Below, piece after piece: positions 7,795-17,613 of a DNA stretch of 54,718 bases. A program made the position numbers and the translations under genes. The notes under the pieces were generated by a model. That model was not told the DNA's origin and did no database searches. It worked only from the letters and a program-made list of their open reading frames with translations. Position 1 is the stretch's first letter; each line of letters opens with the position of its first letter. This stretch comes from Desulfarculus sp. Lineage in GTDB: Bacteria > Desulfobacterota > Desulfarculia > Desulfarculales > Desulfarculaceae. The stretch covers positions 1 to 54,718 of the forward strand of contig JACRDC010000024.1 in NCBI GenBank assembly GCA_016218705.1, in the 5' to 3' direction.

Positions 7795-9555
7795 GTGGCC
7801 GCCCCACCCCCCAGCTCAGGCATCAAGCTGCAACCCGCGCCCAAGCTTTATCACCACGAGCAGGACAAGGCCCGCCCGCCCCAGCAGACCGTGGACTGGG
7901 TGCGGGGCCGCTTCGCCGGCCTGGGGCGGGAGGTCTTGCAGAAGACCCTGCGCATTGACACCGGCCGCCTGGACATCCCAGTTTATTTAAGCCTCTGCGG
8001 CCAGGCCGCCACGGCCCTGACCAACACCAAGAAGCAGATGGGCAAGGGCGCCAGCCCGGTGCAGGCCGAGGCCAGCGCCCTGATGGAGCTGGCCGAGCGC
8101 TACAGCTTCTTCCACTTCATGCGCACCAGCGATTTCCCCTGGCTCACCCCGGACCAGGCCCGGGAGCCCCGCCTGGACTTCGGCCTGGTGGCCCAGTCGG
8201 TCTACCATCCGCCCAGCGACCTGGAGCGCGCCCGCCGGGTCTTTGACCTGCTGCCCCAGACGTGGACCTGGGCCAACAACCTCAGCGCCGGCCGCGACGA
8301 GATGGTTCCCCTGGGCTGGTTTTTCGCCATCAACGAGTACAACGGCCCGGCCGCCGGCAACTGCCAGGAGGAGGCGGTGCTGCAAAGCCTGTGCGAGGTG
8401 GTGGAGCGCCACGTCTCGGCGGTGGTCACCCTGGAGGAGCGCCCCACCCCGGCCATCGCCCGCCAGAGCATCGGCGACCCCGTCTGCCTGGAGCTGATCG
8501 AGAAATTCGAGCGCGCCGGCATAGAGGTCTATCTCAAGGACTTCACCTGCTCCATGGGCATCCCCTCGGTGGCGGCCCTGTGCTATGACCCCAGCACCTT
8601 CCCCGACAAAAGCGAGATCGTCTACGCCGCCGGCACCGCCACCACCCCCGAGAAGGCCCTGATTCGGGCGCTGACCGAGGTGGCCCAACTGGCCGGCGAC
8701 TTCCACACCGGCAGCAACTACAAGGTCAGCGCGCTACCCAAGTTCGCCAGCCTGGAGCAGGCGGCCTACGTCACCCGCGCCGCCGGCGAGGTGCCCCTGG
8801 ACTCCCTGCCCGACGTCTCGGCCCCGGACTTCCAGGTGGAGGTGGCCAACTGCGTGGCGGCGCTGAGGCAGCGCGGCTTTTCGGTGCTGACCATGGACGT
8901 CAGCCACCCCCAACTCCAGGTGCCGGCGGTGTACACCATCATCCCAGGCGCCCACTTCGCCTATCGCACCACCGGCACCGACGTGATCTTCCACGCCGCC
9001 AAGCTGGCCAGCCAACTGGCCGACCCCCAGGCCGCCCTGGACACGCTCTCGGCCATGACCCGCGCCGTGGGCGAGCAGGGGGCCTACTACCTGCACTTCT
9101 TCCGCGCCCTGGCGCTCATAAACCTGGAACGCAGCCAGGAGGCCCTGGCCGAGCTGGACCGCGCCCTGGTCCTCAAGCCGCCGGCCAAGGACGAGGCCAG
9201 CATACACACCCAACGGGGAGTGGCGCTCAAAGACCTGGGCCGCTTTGACGAGGCCAAGGCGGCCCTCTTGCGGGCGGCGGGCTTCAGCGAGCCCCACACC
9301 GAGGTCTACAACCTGCTGGGATTTTGCCACTACATGCTCAAGGAGCACGAGGACTCCATCCAGGCCTTCAGCCGGGCCATCGAGCTGGAGCCGGGGCTGG
9401 GCATCAACTACGCCAACATTGGCTCCAACCTGCGCGAGCTGGGCCGGGCCGAAGAGGCCTGCGCCATGTACCAGCACGCCCTGGAGTTGGACCCCAGCCT
9501 GGACTTTGCCCGCGAGAACCTGCGCAAGCTGAGCGGCCAGGGCAAGGGCGAATAG
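7795..9555 (+). CDS. YcaO-domain protein with C-terminal TPR repeats
   Basis: YcaO enzymes use ATP to activate peptide backbone amides (azoline or thioamide formation). Escherichia coli YcaO is instead linked to RimO-dependent methylthiolation of ribosomal protein S12. The 586-residue protein has a YcaO core (about 60-390) with the three ATP/Mg-binding helices: EASALMELAERYSF (92-105), QEEAVLQSLCEVVERH (191-206) and EKALIRALTEVAQ. Several TPR units follow (about 410-580; HTQRGVALKDLGRFDEAKA, YANIGSNLRELGRAEEACAM). It starts at GTG 7795 with a GGAG ribosome site. No precursor peptide, TfuA or dehydrogenase partner is nearby, which argues against a RiPP cluster. Its position after dsrC suggests a role in sulfur transfer, which is inference. 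Confidence 0.88.
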   Translation: MAAPPPSSGIKLQPAPKLYHHEQDKARPPQQTVDWVRGRFAGLGREVLQKTLRIDTGRLDIPVYLSLCGQAATALTNTKKQMGKGASPVQAEASALMELAERYSFFHFMRTSDFPWLTPDQAREPRLDFGLVAQSVYHPPSDLERARRVFDLLPQTWTWANNLSAGRDEMVPLGWFFAINEYNGPAAGNCQEEAVLQSLCEVVERHVSAVVTLEERPTPAIARQSIGDPVCLELIEKFERAGIEVYLKDFTCSMGIPSVAALCYDPSTFPDKSEIVYAAGTATTPEKALIRALTEVAQLAGDFHTGSNYKVSALPKFASLEQAAYVTRAAGEVPLDSLPDVSAPDFQVEVANCVAALRQRGFSVLTMDVSHPQLQVPAVYTIIPGAHFAYRTTGTDVIFHAAKLASQLADPQAALDTLSAMTRAVGEQGAYYLHFFRALALINLERSQEALAELDRALVLKPPAKDEASIHTQRGVALKDLGRFDEAKAALLRAAGFSEPHTEVYNLLGFCHYMLKEHEDSIQAFSRAIELEPGLGINYANIGSNLRELGRAEEACAMYQHALELDPSLDFARENLRKLSGQGKGE

Positions 9556-9742
9556 AGGGCCGGGCCATGGCCGGCAAGTCCGGGTGAGAGTGGCCGCGCC
9601 CCATGGGCCGGCCGGCCAGACACCGCCCCGGCCTGATAACTTCGGCCCGCCAAGGGGCCGTCCGCTGGTCTATAATTCAAGCATACGATCTTCCTGGTTG
9701 AGGCATCCGGGCACGCCCTGGCGCGTGGGCGCTGGATACCGC

Positions 9743-9773
9743 TTGACATCAATACTCATGTTTAGTATATAAT
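9743..9773 (+). promoter_or_regulatory. Strong sigma-70-like promoter with internal dyad, upstream of VOC gene
   Basis: A perfect TTGACA (9743-9748) and perfect TATAAT (9768-9773) stand 19 bp apart; an alternative -10 TATATA at 9766 gives 17 bp. The half-sites ACTCAT (9754-9759) and ATGAGT (9772-9777) form a dyad overlapping the spacer and -10, where a repressor could bind. The non-coding stretch 9556-9742 before it shows nothing else I can name. Confidence 0.6.
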
Positions 9774-9804
9774 GAGTCCAATCACTACCCCCAAGGAGGC
9801 GATC

Positions 9805-10164
9805 ATGGGCAATCCGTTCTGTCACGTTGAGCTGACCACCAGCGACCTGGGCGCGGCCAGGGAATTCTACAGCCAGATGTTCGACTGGCAGCTTCAGGAA
9901 TACGGTGGCGGCGGCATGCCGTACGTGCTGATAAACACTGGCCAGGAACCCGGCGGCGGCATGATGGGCCTGCCCATGCCGGGGGTGCCGGTGGCCTGGG
10001 GCATGTACATCGCGGTGGACGACCTGGACGCCGCCGCCGCCAAGCTGGTCAAGCTGGGCGGCAAGGTGCTGATGCCCCGCACCGAGGTGCCGGAGATGGG
10101 CTGGTTCGTCATCGCCAGCGACCCCCAAGGGGCGGTCTTCGGGATGTGGCAGGCTAAAATGTAA
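9805..10164 (+). CDS. VOC-family (glyoxalase/bleomycin-resistance fold) protein
   Basis: A 119-residue single-unit vicinal-oxygen-chelate protein: CHVELTTSDLGAAREFYSQM at the N-terminus, a MPYVLINTG...GGGMMGLP middle, and a WGMYIAVDDLDAAAAKLVKL second half ending in DPQGAVFGMWQ. This fits the 'predicted enzyme related to lactoylglutathione lyase' subgroup; the substrate is unknown. H5 and E7 are candidate metal ligands. The ATG at 9805 is chosen over 9772 because AAGGAGG precedes it at the right distance and 9772 lies within the -10 box. It is probably monocistronic behind the strong promoter. Confidence 0.85.
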   Translation: MGNPFCHVELTTSDLGAAREFYSQMFDWQLQEYGGGGMPYVLINTGQEPGGGMMGLPMPGVPVAWGMYIAVDDLDAAAAKLVKLGGKVLMPRTEVPEMGWFVIASDPQGAVFGMWQAKM

Positions 10165-10283
10165 CCGTCTGGCGCGGTTTATGACCTAGCCATGCCTGCC
10201 GCGTCTTGACCTGGCCCTCGGGCGGATATAAGTTGTGGCAACAGCCGGTCTCGGGCCGGCCAGCGCGGAGGCATGGTTAGGCA

Positions 10284-10934
10284 ATGTTCACCGGATTAGT
10301 CGAGGGCCTGGGCCGCATCGCCCGCATCACCCCCCAGGGGCCGGACGCCGTGCTGGTGGTCAGCCCGCCCTGGACGCTGGCCGAGGCCGTTCTGGGCGAG
10401 TCGGTGGCGGTCAACGGCGCCTGCCTCACGGTCACCAGCGCTAGCGGCCAGGGCTTCAGCCTGGACGTCAGCGCCGAGAGCCTATTGCGCACCACCCTGG
10501 GCCGGCTGCGCCCCGGCGATTCCGTCAACCTGGAGCGGGCACTGAAACTGGGCGAGCGCCTGGGCGGGCACCTGGTCACCGGCCACGTGGACTGCGTGGG
10601 CAGCGTGGCGCGCATCCAGCGGGTGGGCGGGTCCGTCCGTATAACCATCGCCATCCCCGCCGAGCACCTGCGCCACGTGGTGGAGAAGGGCTCGGTGGCC
10701 GTGGACGGCATCAGCCTGACCGTCAACCAGGTGAGCGCCACGGGCTTTGACCTCAACATCATCCCCCACACCCTGGCCGCCACCACCCTCCAGCTTGTCA
10801 AGGAGGGCGATTCTGTTAATATTGAGACCGATCTCATAGGCAAGTACGTGGCCCGGCTTTTGAATCGGGACGCGAACCCCGAGCCGGCCAAGGGGACCTT
10901 AAGCCGCGAGGACCTGGCCCGCATGGGCTTCTAA
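10284..10934 (+). CDS. ribE: Riboflavin synthase, alpha chain
   Basis: Converts two 6,7-dimethyl-8-ribityllumazines into riboflavin and a pyrimidine that is recycled. The 216 residues contain two lumazine-binding repeats: [10 protein letters not shown]...[11 protein letters not shown] and [11 protein letters not shown]...[11 protein letters not shown]. It heads the riboflavin cluster (ribE-ribBA-ribH) followed by nusB, a common arrangement. A possible weak promoter (TTGACC 10206, TATAAG 10227, only 15-bp spacing) lies upstream. I looked for the conserved blocks of an FMN riboswitch in 10165-10283 and did not see them. Confidence 0.95.
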   Translation: MFTGLVEGLGRIARITPQGPDAVLVVSPPWTLAEAVLGESVAVNGACLTVTSASGQGFSLDVSAESLLRTTLGRLRPGDSVNLERALKLGERLGGHLVTGHVDCVGSVARIQRVGGSVRITIAIPAEHLRHVVEKGSVAVDGISLTVNQVSATGFDLNIIPHTLAATTLQLVKEGDSVNIETDLIGKYVARLLNRDANPEPAKGTLSREDLARMGF

Positions 10935-10977
10935 AGCGCGCCGGCCACCCCCTGCCCGATCCCCCAAGGAGTCAGTC

Positions 10978-12183
10978 ATGCCCCTGGCCAGCATCGAAGA
11001 GGCCATAGAAGATATCAGGTCCGGCAAGATGGTCATCCTGGTGGATGACGAGGACCGCGAGAACGAGGGCGACCTGACCATGGCCGCCCAGATGGTCACG
11101 CCCGAGGCCATCAACTTCATGGCCACCCACGGCCGCGGGCTGATCTGCCTTAGCCTCACCCCCGACAAGATCGAGCAGCTCAAGCTGCCCATGATGGTGC
11201 GCGACAACGAGTCGCCCTTCAACACCGCCTTCACGGTCTCCATCGAGGCCCGCCAGGGCGTGACCACCGGCATCAGCGCCCACGACCGCGCCCATACCAT
11301 CCAGGTGGCCGCCTCCCCCCAGGCCAAGCCCGAGGACCTGGTCAGCCCGGGGCACGTCTTCCCCCTGCGCGCCCGGGGCGGCGGCGTATTGGTGCGCACC
11401 GGCCAGACCGAGGGCTCGGTGGACCTGGCGCGCATGGCCGGTCTGATCCCCGCCGGGGTCATCTGCGAGATCATGAAGGAAGACGGGTCCATGGCCCGCA
11501 TGCCCGACCTAGAGCTCTTCGCCGGGCGCTTCGGGCTCAAGATCGTCACCATCGCCGACCTTATCTCCTACCGCATGCGCAACGAGTCCTTTGTCAAGCG
11601 CGAGGCCGACGTGCGCCTGCCCACCGAGTTCGGCGAGTTCCGGGCCGTGGCCTACAGCAACAGCGTGGACAACCTGGAGCACGTGGCCCTGGTCAAGGGC
11701 GATATCACCGCCGAAGACAAGGTGCTGGTGCGAGTGCACTCCCAGTGCCTGACCGGCGACGTCTTCGGCTCGCGCCGCTGCGACTGTGGCGACCAGTTGG
11801 CCAGCGCGCTGCGGCGTATCGAGCGCGAGGGCCAGGGCGTCTTGTTGTACATGATGCAAGAGGGGCGCGGCATCGGGCTCATCAACAAGCTCAAGGCCTA
11901 CGAGCTGCAAGAGCAGGGTTGCGACACCGTGGAGGCCAACGAGGCCCTGGGCTTTGCCGCCGACCTGCGCGATTACGGCATCGGCGCCCAGATACTGGCC
12001 GACCTGGGGGTCAGGCAGATGCGGCTTCTTACCAACAACCCCAAGAAGATGGTGGGCCTGGAGGGCTACGGCCTGTCGGTGGTGGAGCGGGTGCCCCTGG
12101 AGATACCGCCCCAGCCCGATAACGAGCAATACCTGCGCACCAAGTGCATCAAGATGGGGCATCTGCTCAACCTGCGCGACTAG
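10978..12183 (+). CDS. ribBA: Bifunctional DHBP synthase / GTP cyclohydrolase II
   Basis: Supplies both precursors of riboflavin. The N-terminal half (about 1-200) makes 3,4-dihydroxy-2-butanone 4-phosphate from ribulose 5-phosphate, with the acidic metal-site loop [11 protein letters not shown]. The C-terminal half (about 205-401) opens the GTP ring, with the zinc cysteines in [18 protein letters not shown] and [14 protein letters not shown]. Both halves look complete at 401 residues. ATG 10978 has an AAGGAG ribosome site. It lies 43 bp after ribE; family A repeats separate it from ribH. Confidence 0.96.
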   Translation: MPLASIEEAIEDIRSGKMVILVDDEDRENEGDLTMAAQMVTPEAINFMATHGRGLICLSLTPDKIEQLKLPMMVRDNESPFNTAFTVSIEARQGVTTGISAHDRAHTIQVAASPQAKPEDLVSPGHVFPLRARGGGVLVRTGQTEGSVDLARMAGLIPAGVICEIMKEDGSMARMPDLELFAGRFGLKIVTIADLISYRMRNESFVKREADVRLPTEFGEFRAVAYSNSVDNLEHVALVKGDITAEDKVLVRVHSQCLTGDVFGSRRCDCGDQLASALRRIEREGQGVLLYMMQEGRGIGLINKLKAYELQEQGCDTVEANEALGFAADLRDYGIGAQILADLGVRQMRLLTNNPKKMVGLEGYGLSVVERVPLEIPPQPDNEQYLRTKCIKMGHLLNLRD

Positions 12184-12205
12184 CGAGCCGCTTCGTACGT
12201 CTTAA

Positions 12206-12275
12206 TGTAGGGCGGGGTTTATCCCCACCCGCGCGCCGGGAGCCAGGACGGGCGGGGACAAACCCCGTCCCCACG
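12206..12275. repeat. Family A repeat, inverted pair (ribBA-ribH gap)
   Basis: A left arm TGTAGGGCGGGGTTTATCCC (12206-12225, continuing CACCCGC) and a right arm reading GGCGGGGACAAACCCCGTCC inward from CCACGAAAA form a head-to-head pair. Each arm is itself a GC-rich palindrome. Similar pairs occur at 14682, 34797, 41645 and 54358. Confidence 0.75.
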
Positions 12276-12341
12276 AAAACATTCTATATCAAGCGAATCA
12301 AATCCGTGGCGCGGTAAGCTGTGGTAGCCGGGAGGGGATAA

Positions 12342-12806
<465 letters not shown>

Positions 12807-12820
12807 GCGGGCGGCATCTC

Positions 12821-13255
<435 letters not shown>

Positions 13256-13274
13256 CCAGGGCACGGGGCAGGCC

Positions 13275-13931
13275 ATGACCACCTCGCCCACCTTTCGCAA
13301 CCTGCCTTCCCAAAAGCAGGAGCGCATCCTGGACGAGGCGCTCAGCGAGTTCGCCGACAAGGGCTACGCCCGGGCCTCGCTGAACGCCCTAGTGGGCCGG
13401 CTGGGCATCTCCAAGGGGTCCATCTTCCAGTATTTTCAGGACAAATCCGGCCTATTCAGCCAGGTCTTCGACTTCGCCGTGGGCCGGGTCAAGGGCCATT
13501 TGCGCCAGGTGCGCGAATCCACCAAGGGCCAGGACGTGTTCCTGCGCCTGGAACAGAGCCTCCTGGCCGGCCTGGAGCTGACGAGAGCCAACCCCCGCCT
13601 GTTCAAGCTCTACCTCAAAATCGTCTTCGAGGGCGACGTGCCCTTCCGGGGCCGGCTCTTGCAGTCCATTCGCCTGTTCTCGCGCGATTACATCCTGGAC
13701 CTGCTGGGCGAGGCGAGAGCGGCCGGCCAACTGCGCCCCTCCCTGGACCTGGACCTGGCGGCCTTCGTGGTGGACGCCGTGCTGGAGCGCTTCCTCATGG
13801 CCCGCAGCGTGGAGCACCTGGACCCCGACCTGGGGCTCTACGGCGCCGGCCCCGAGGAGATACGGCGCCGGGCATCCCAGTTGGTGGAGGTGCTCAGGCA
13901 GGGCCTGGGGGCCAGCGAGGGCGGCGCATGA
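13275..13931 (+). CDS. TetR/AcrR-family transcriptional regulator
   Basis: A 218-residue regulator. The N-terminal helix-turn-helix (about 10-60) reads RILDEALSEFADKGYARASL...GISKGSIFQYFQDKSGLF; the C-terminal ligand domain has no recognisable specificity. It follows nusB by 19 bp and overlaps mqnB by 4 nt, so it is co-transcribed with mqnB. It may control its own operon or an unlinked target; I see no clear operator. Confidence 0.88.
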   Translation: MTTSPTFRNLPSQKQERILDEALSEFADKGYARASLNALVGRLGISKGSIFQYFQDKSGLFSQVFDFAVGRVKGHLRQVRESTKGQDVFLRLEQSLLAGLELTRANPRLFKLYLKIVFEGDVPFRGRLLQSIRLFSRDYILDLLGEARAAGQLRPSLDLDLAAFVVDAVLERFLMARSVEHLDPDLGLYGAGPEEIRRRASQLVEVLRQGLGASEGGA

Positions 13932-14671
13932 GCTGTTGGCTTTTGGCCGTGGCCATGGAGCCCGAGGCGCGCCTGCTCATCCCGCTCCTGGAACCAGCCC
14001 CGGCACTGGGGCGCAAGCCCTGCTTTTCGGGCCGCCTGGCCGGGCGCCAGGTGCATCTGCTGCTCACCGGCCTGGGCCTGGTCAACGCCGCCCAGGCCGT
14101 GGCCGCCGCCTGCGAGCGCCTGGCCGGCCTCACAGCCATCATCAACCTGGGCTGCGCCGGGGCCTATGCCGGCTCCGGCCTCAAGGTGGGCGACGCCGCC
14201 CTGGCCAACGAGGCCGTGTTGGCCGACAGCGGCCTCTTGACCAGCCAGGCCTGGCACCCCCTGGAGCGGCTGGGCCTGCCCCTGCTGCGCGATAGCCAAG
14301 GCCGCGACCATTATCACCGCTGGCCCTGCGACCCGGCCCTGAACGATCTATTCGCCGGGGCCAGGCCGGGGATCAGGCGGGGCGTCTTCGCCACGGTGAG
14401 CCAGGTCAGCGGCGACCCGGCCACGGCGGCGGTCATGGAGCAGCGCTGGGGCGCCCTCTTGGAGGACATGGAGAGCGCCGCCGTGGCCCAGGTGGCGGCC
14501 CTGTACGGCCTGCCTTGCGCCTGCCTGCGCGGGGTGAGCAATATCGCCGGCCAGCGGGAGCTGGACGTGGCTGCCGGGGCCGGCGCGGCGCAGGAAGTGT
14601 TGCTGGCGTTGGATATTGAGGCGATTTATCTTTCAAGTGCGTGCCTAACGGGTGGGCATCGGGATAAATAA
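13928..14671 (+). CDS. mqnB: Futalosine hydrolase MqnB
   Basis: Releases hypoxanthine from futalosine in the alternative (futalosine) menaquinone pathway. The 247-residue protein belongs to the MTA/SAH nucleosidase fold (AVAMEPEARLLIP; TAIINLGCAGAYAGSGLKVGD; LLEDMESAAVAQVAALYGLP with the catalytic-site ME-S motif). MTA/SAH nucleosidase is the alternative by fold, but mqnD downstream supports futalosine hydrolase. It overlaps the TetR gene (ATGA). The last residues run into a repeat region, so the native C-terminus may be slightly extended. Confidence 0.85.
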   Translation: MSCWLLAVAMEPEARLLIPLLEPAPALGRKPCFSGRLAGRQVHLLLTGLGLVNAAQAVAAACERLAGLTAIINLGCAGAYAGSGLKVGDAALANEAVLADSGLLTSQAWHPLERLGLPLLRDSQGRDHYHRWPCDPALNDLFAGARPGIRRGVFATVSQVSGDPATAAVMEQRWGALLEDMESAAVAQVAALYGLPCACLRGVSNIAGQRELDVAAGAGAAQEVLLALDIEAIYLSSACLTGGHRDK

Positions 14672-14681
14672 AAGCGCTCTC

Positions 14682-14766
14682 TTCGTAGGGGAGGGGTTTA
14701 TCCCCTCCCGCTCTTCCAGCGCGCGAGACCAAGACGGGCGGGGGTAAACCCCGTCCCTACGAAAAC
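14682..14766. repeat. Family A repeat, inverted pair (mqnB-mqnD gap)
   Basis: A left arm TCGTAGGGGAGGGGTTTATC and a right arm ending CCCCGTCCCTACGAAAACC face each other, each a GC-rich palindrome. The pair separates mqnB from mqnD and would fold strongly in the shared mRNA. Confidence 0.75.
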
Positions 14767-14826
14767 CAAGCATGGCAACCGGTTGGCATGGGCAGCCCCG
14801 AAGCGCTCTGCCGGCCTGGAGCAAAC

Positions 14827-15666
14827 GTGCAAGACCCCCTGGACATCACCTTCGGCTATTCGCCCTGCCCCAACGACACCTTCGCCTTTCACGCCCTGAT
14901 GCACGGCCTGGTGCCCACGCCGGGGGTGCGGTTGTCGCCCTTCCTGGCCGACGTGGAGGAGCTGAACCGCCGGGCGCTCAAGGCCGAGCTGGGCCTGACC
15001 AAGCTCTCCTTCCACGCCCTGGCCCACGTGCTGGACGACTACGCCCTGCTGCGCAGCGGCGCGGCCCTGGGCCGGGGCTGCGGCCCCTTGGTGGTGGCCC
15101 GGGCCGGGGCGCCGGCGCCCGATCTCTCGCGGGTGACCGTGGCGGTGCCGGGCAGGCTCACCACCGCCCATCTGCTCTTAAGCCTGTACCTGGGCCAGCC
15201 GCCGGTGGTGGAGCCCCTGCTGTTCAGCGAGATCATGCCCGCCGTGGCCAGCGGGAAATTCGCGGCCGGGCTCATCATCCACGAGGGGCGCTTCACCTTC
15301 CAGCAATACGGCCTGACCTGCCTCCTGGATCTGGGGCGGTGGTGGGAGCGGGAGACCGGCTTGCCCATCCCCCTGGGCTGCATCGCCCTGCGCCGCGGCC
15401 TGGGCCGGGAGGTGGGGCTGATGCTGGAGGCCGCCCTGGCGGAGAGCATCCGCCGAGCCTGGCAGGAGCCCGCCGCCAGCCGGGACTACGTGCTGGCCCA
15501 CAGCCAGGAGATGGAGCCAGCGGTGGTGGAGCAACACATCGCCCTGTACGTCAACGATTTCAGCGCCGACCTGGGGCCGGAGGGCCTGGGGGCGGTGCAG
15601 GAGGCCCTGGCCCGGGGCAGGGCCGCCGGGCTTTTGCCCCCCAGCGGCCGGGAGCTAACCCTGTAG
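14827..15666 (+). CDS. mqnD: 1,4-dihydroxy-6-naphthoate synthase MqnD
   Basis: Converts cyclic dehypoxanthinylfutalosine to 1,4-dihydroxy-6-naphthoate in the futalosine menaquinone pathway. The protein opens DITFGYSPCPNDTFAFHAL, the family signature, and has the two-lobed periplasmic-binding fold; the catalytic-site motif is around IIHEGRFTFQQYGL. GTG 14827 (279 aa), with GGAG 5 nt upstream, is preferred over ATG 14788. The other mqn genes are not in the window. Menaquinone is the expected quinone for sulfate respiration. Confidence 0.92.
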   Translation: MQDPLDITFGYSPCPNDTFAFHALMHGLVPTPGVRLSPFLADVEELNRRALKAELGLTKLSFHALAHVLDDYALLRSGAALGRGCGPLVVARAGAPAPDLSRVTVAVPGRLTTAHLLLSLYLGQPPVVEPLLFSEIMPAVASGKFAAGLIIHEGRFTFQQYGLTCLLDLGRWWERETGLPIPLGCIALRRGLGREVGLMLEAALAESIRRAWQEPAASRDYVLAHSQEMEPAVVEQHIALYVNDFSADLGPEGLGAVQEALARGRAAGLLPPSGRELTL

Positions 15667-15764
15667 GCCAGCCCTATTCCGCCCTGGCGGCCCCCATAAC
15701 CCCTTGCGCGCAGCCGCGTTTCTGGTATTTTTAGCAGTCTTGCGGGGAGGGCCTGCGCGTGGCC

Positions 15765-15793
15765 TTGACAGTGCGGCCCCTGTCTCGTATATT
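15765..15793 (+). promoter_or_regulatory. Strong sigma-70 promoter of rplU-rpmA
   Basis: A perfect TTGACA (15765-15770), 17 bp, and TATATT (15788-15793). It lies about 30 bp before the rplU start, so the leader is very short. Confidence 0.85.
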
Positions 15794-15823
15794 CTCCTTT
15801 CATTTCTGGGAGGTCGGACAACC

Positions 15824-16132
15824 ATGTACGCCGTGATCGCCTCGGGCGGTAAGCAATATAAGGTGGAAGCGGGCCAGGTCTACCGCCTGGAGAAGATCGA
15901 GGGCCAGGTGGGCGATGCCGTGGGTCTGGCCCCGGTGCTCATGGTGGGCGGCGAGGGCGAGCCCAAGGTGGGGCGTCCCCACCTGGACGGCCAGGTTTCC
16001 GCGGTGATCGTGGAGCAAGGCCGCGCGCGCAAGGTCTTGGTCTTCAAGAAGAAGAAGCGCAAGGGCTACCGCGTGAAGCGCGGCCACCGCCAGCCCTTCA
16101 CCGCCGTGCGCGTGGAAGGCATCCAGGCCTAA
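15824..16132 (+). CDS. rplU: 50S ribosomal protein L21
   Basis: A 102-residue large-subunit protein with the family start [20 protein letters not shown] and the basic RNA-binding stretch [23 protein letters not shown] 15824 follows a GGGAGG site. An in-frame upstream extension to 15704 is rejected because it would contain the promoter. It forms the conserved rplU-rpmA-obgE cluster. Confidence 0.97.
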   Translation: MYAVIASGGKQYKVEAGQVYRLEKIEGQVGDAVGLAPVLMVGGEGEPKVGRPHLDGQVSAVIVEQGRARKVLVFKKKKRKGYRVKRGHRQPFTAVRVEGIQA

Positions 16133-16187
16133 TCAGGCGGGCGCCGGCCACGGCGTCCAGCCCCAGCAAATAGCGAGGACCTTAGAG

Positions 16188-16445
16188 ATGGCACACAAAA
16201 AGGCAGGCGGCTCCTCCCGCAACGGGCGCGACTCCGGCGGCCAGCGCCTGGGCATCAAGCGGGGCGAGGGCTGCAACGTCCTGGCCGGCAACATCATCAT
16301 CCGCCAGTTGGGCACCAAGATTCATCCCGGCCTGAACGTGGGCATAGGGCGCGACTACACCATCTTCGCCACCATTGACGGCAAGGTGAAGTTCGAGCGC
16401 CTGGGCCGCGACAAGAAGCGGGTCAGCGTATACCCTCCCGCCTAA
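16188..16445 (+). CDS. rpmA: 50S ribosomal protein L27
   Basis: An 85-residue protein whose N-terminus lies near the peptidyl-transferase centre: [20 protein letters not shown]. It starts directly with MAHKK and has no cleavable N-terminal extension of the Firmicutes type. It lies 55 bp after rplU. Confidence 0.97.
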   Translation: MAHKKAGGSSRNGRDSGGQRLGIKRGEGCNVLAGNIIIRQLGTKIHPGLNVGIGRDYTIFATIDGKVKFERLGRDKKRVSVYPPA

Positions 16446-16468
16446 GCCCTCGGGCGGCGGCGCACCAG

Positions 16469-16515
16469 AGACGGCCTGCGGGCGCTCACGCCGCCGGGCC
16501 GTCTTCTATTTTTTT
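16469..16515 (+). terminator. Intrinsic terminator between rpmA and obgE
   Basis: The stem AGACGGCC (16469-16476) pairs with GGCCGTCT (16497-16504), and a T-rich tract (TCTATTTTTTTC) follows. It separates the ribosomal protein genes from obgE and would reduce readthrough. Confidence 0.8.
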
Positions 16516-16578
16516 CGCCGGCGCCCTTTCCTGGGTCTGCCGAGTTCTTAAACTTCGTGAGCAATAAGGCCATTCGCC

Positions 16579-17613
16579 ATGCGTTTTGTTGACGAAGCCA
16601 CCATAGAGGTGGCGGCCGGAGACGGCGGCCGGGGCTGCGTCAGCTTCCTGCGCATGCGCTTCCAGCCCAAGGGCGGCCCCGACGGCGGCGACGGCGGCCG
16701 GGGCGGGCATGTCATCCTGCGCGCCAGCACCCGGGTGGCCACCCTGGCCGACCACAGCTATCTGCGCCACTTCAAGGGCGGCCGCGGCGGCCACGGCCGG
16801 GGCGCGGGCAAGGACGGCGCCGCCGGCCAGGACAAGACCCTGGAGGTGCCGGTGGGCACCATGGTCCACGACCTGAATACCGGCCAAATCCTGGCCGACC
16901 TGACCCATGACGGCCAGGAGTTCATCGCCGCCCAGGGCGGCCGGGGCGGCAAGGGCAACCGCCACTTTGTCAGCAGCACCCACCGCGCCCCCCGCTTCGC
17001 CCAGCCCGGCGAGCCGGGCCAGGCGCGCACCCTACGCCTGGAGCTAAAGCTGTTGGCCGACGTGGGCCTGGTGGGCCTGCCCAATGCCGGCAAGTCCAGC
17101 CTCATCGCCGCCGCCACGGCGGCCAGGCCCAAGGTGGCCGACTACCCCTTCACCACCCTCACCCCCCACCTGGGAGTGGCCGACCTGGGCGACGAGCGCC
17201 CCTTCGTGCTGGCCGACATCCCCGGCCTGGTGGCCGGCGCCCACCAGGGGGCGGGGTTGGGCCTGCGCTTCCTCAAGCACATAGAGCGCACCCGGCTCTT
17301 CCTGCACGTGGTGGACCTTTCGGCGGCGGACCCGGTGGGTGACCTCATGACCGTGCGCGCCGAACTGACGGCATACGACCCGGCCCTGGCCGGCCACGCC
17401 GGCCTGGTGGCGGCCAACAAGCTGGACCTGCCGGCGGCCCAAGAACAGCTTGACGAATTCAAGCAAAAGGTTCAAGCAATGGGGATGGCGGTCTGGCCGG
17501 TGAGCGCCTTGAGCGGCCAGGGGGTGCGCCCCCTGCTGGAGGAGATCGCCCGGCGCCTCAAGTCAGCGGAGCAGGACCAAGGGACCGGCGAGGATGACCT
17601 TGGACAGGGCTGA
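16579..17613 (+). CDS. obgE: ObgE/CgtA GTPase
   Basis: An essential P-loop GTPase of late 50S assembly and stringent response. The Gly-rich Obg domain (about 1-158; EVAAGDGGRGCVSFLRMRF, GGDGGRGGHV) is followed by the G domain with G1 GLPNAGKSS, G3 DIPG and G4 NKLD. The 344-residue protein ends soon after the G domain and lacks the C-terminal extension of some homologues. It overlaps proB by 20 bp. The upstream terminator implies weaker or separate expression relative to rplU-rpmA. Confidence 0.96.
   Translation: MRFVDEATIEVAAGDGGRGCVSFLRMRFQPKGGPDGGDGGRGGHVILRASTRVATLADHSYLRHFKGGRGGHGRGAGKDGAAGQDKTLEVPVGTMVHDLNTGQILADLTHDGQEFIAAQGGRGGKGNRHFVSSTHRAPRFAQPGEPGQARTLRLELKLLADVGLVGLPNAGKSSLIAAATAARPKVADYPFTTLTPHLGVADLGDERPFVLADIPGLVAGAHQGAGLGLRFLKHIERTRLFLHVVDLSAADPVGDLMTVRAELTAYDPALAGHAGLVAANKLDLPAAQEQLDEFKQKVQAMGMAVWPVSALSGQGVRPLLEEIARRLKSAEQDQGTGEDDLGQG

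Noticed and set aside
9584-9772. A 62-codon frame before the VOC gene
   Set aside because: No ribosome site, no recognisable sequence, and it runs through the promoter.
10165-10283. FMN riboswitch before ribE
   Set aside because: I could not find the conserved sequence blocks of the RFN element; the stretch shows only a weak promoter-like pair.
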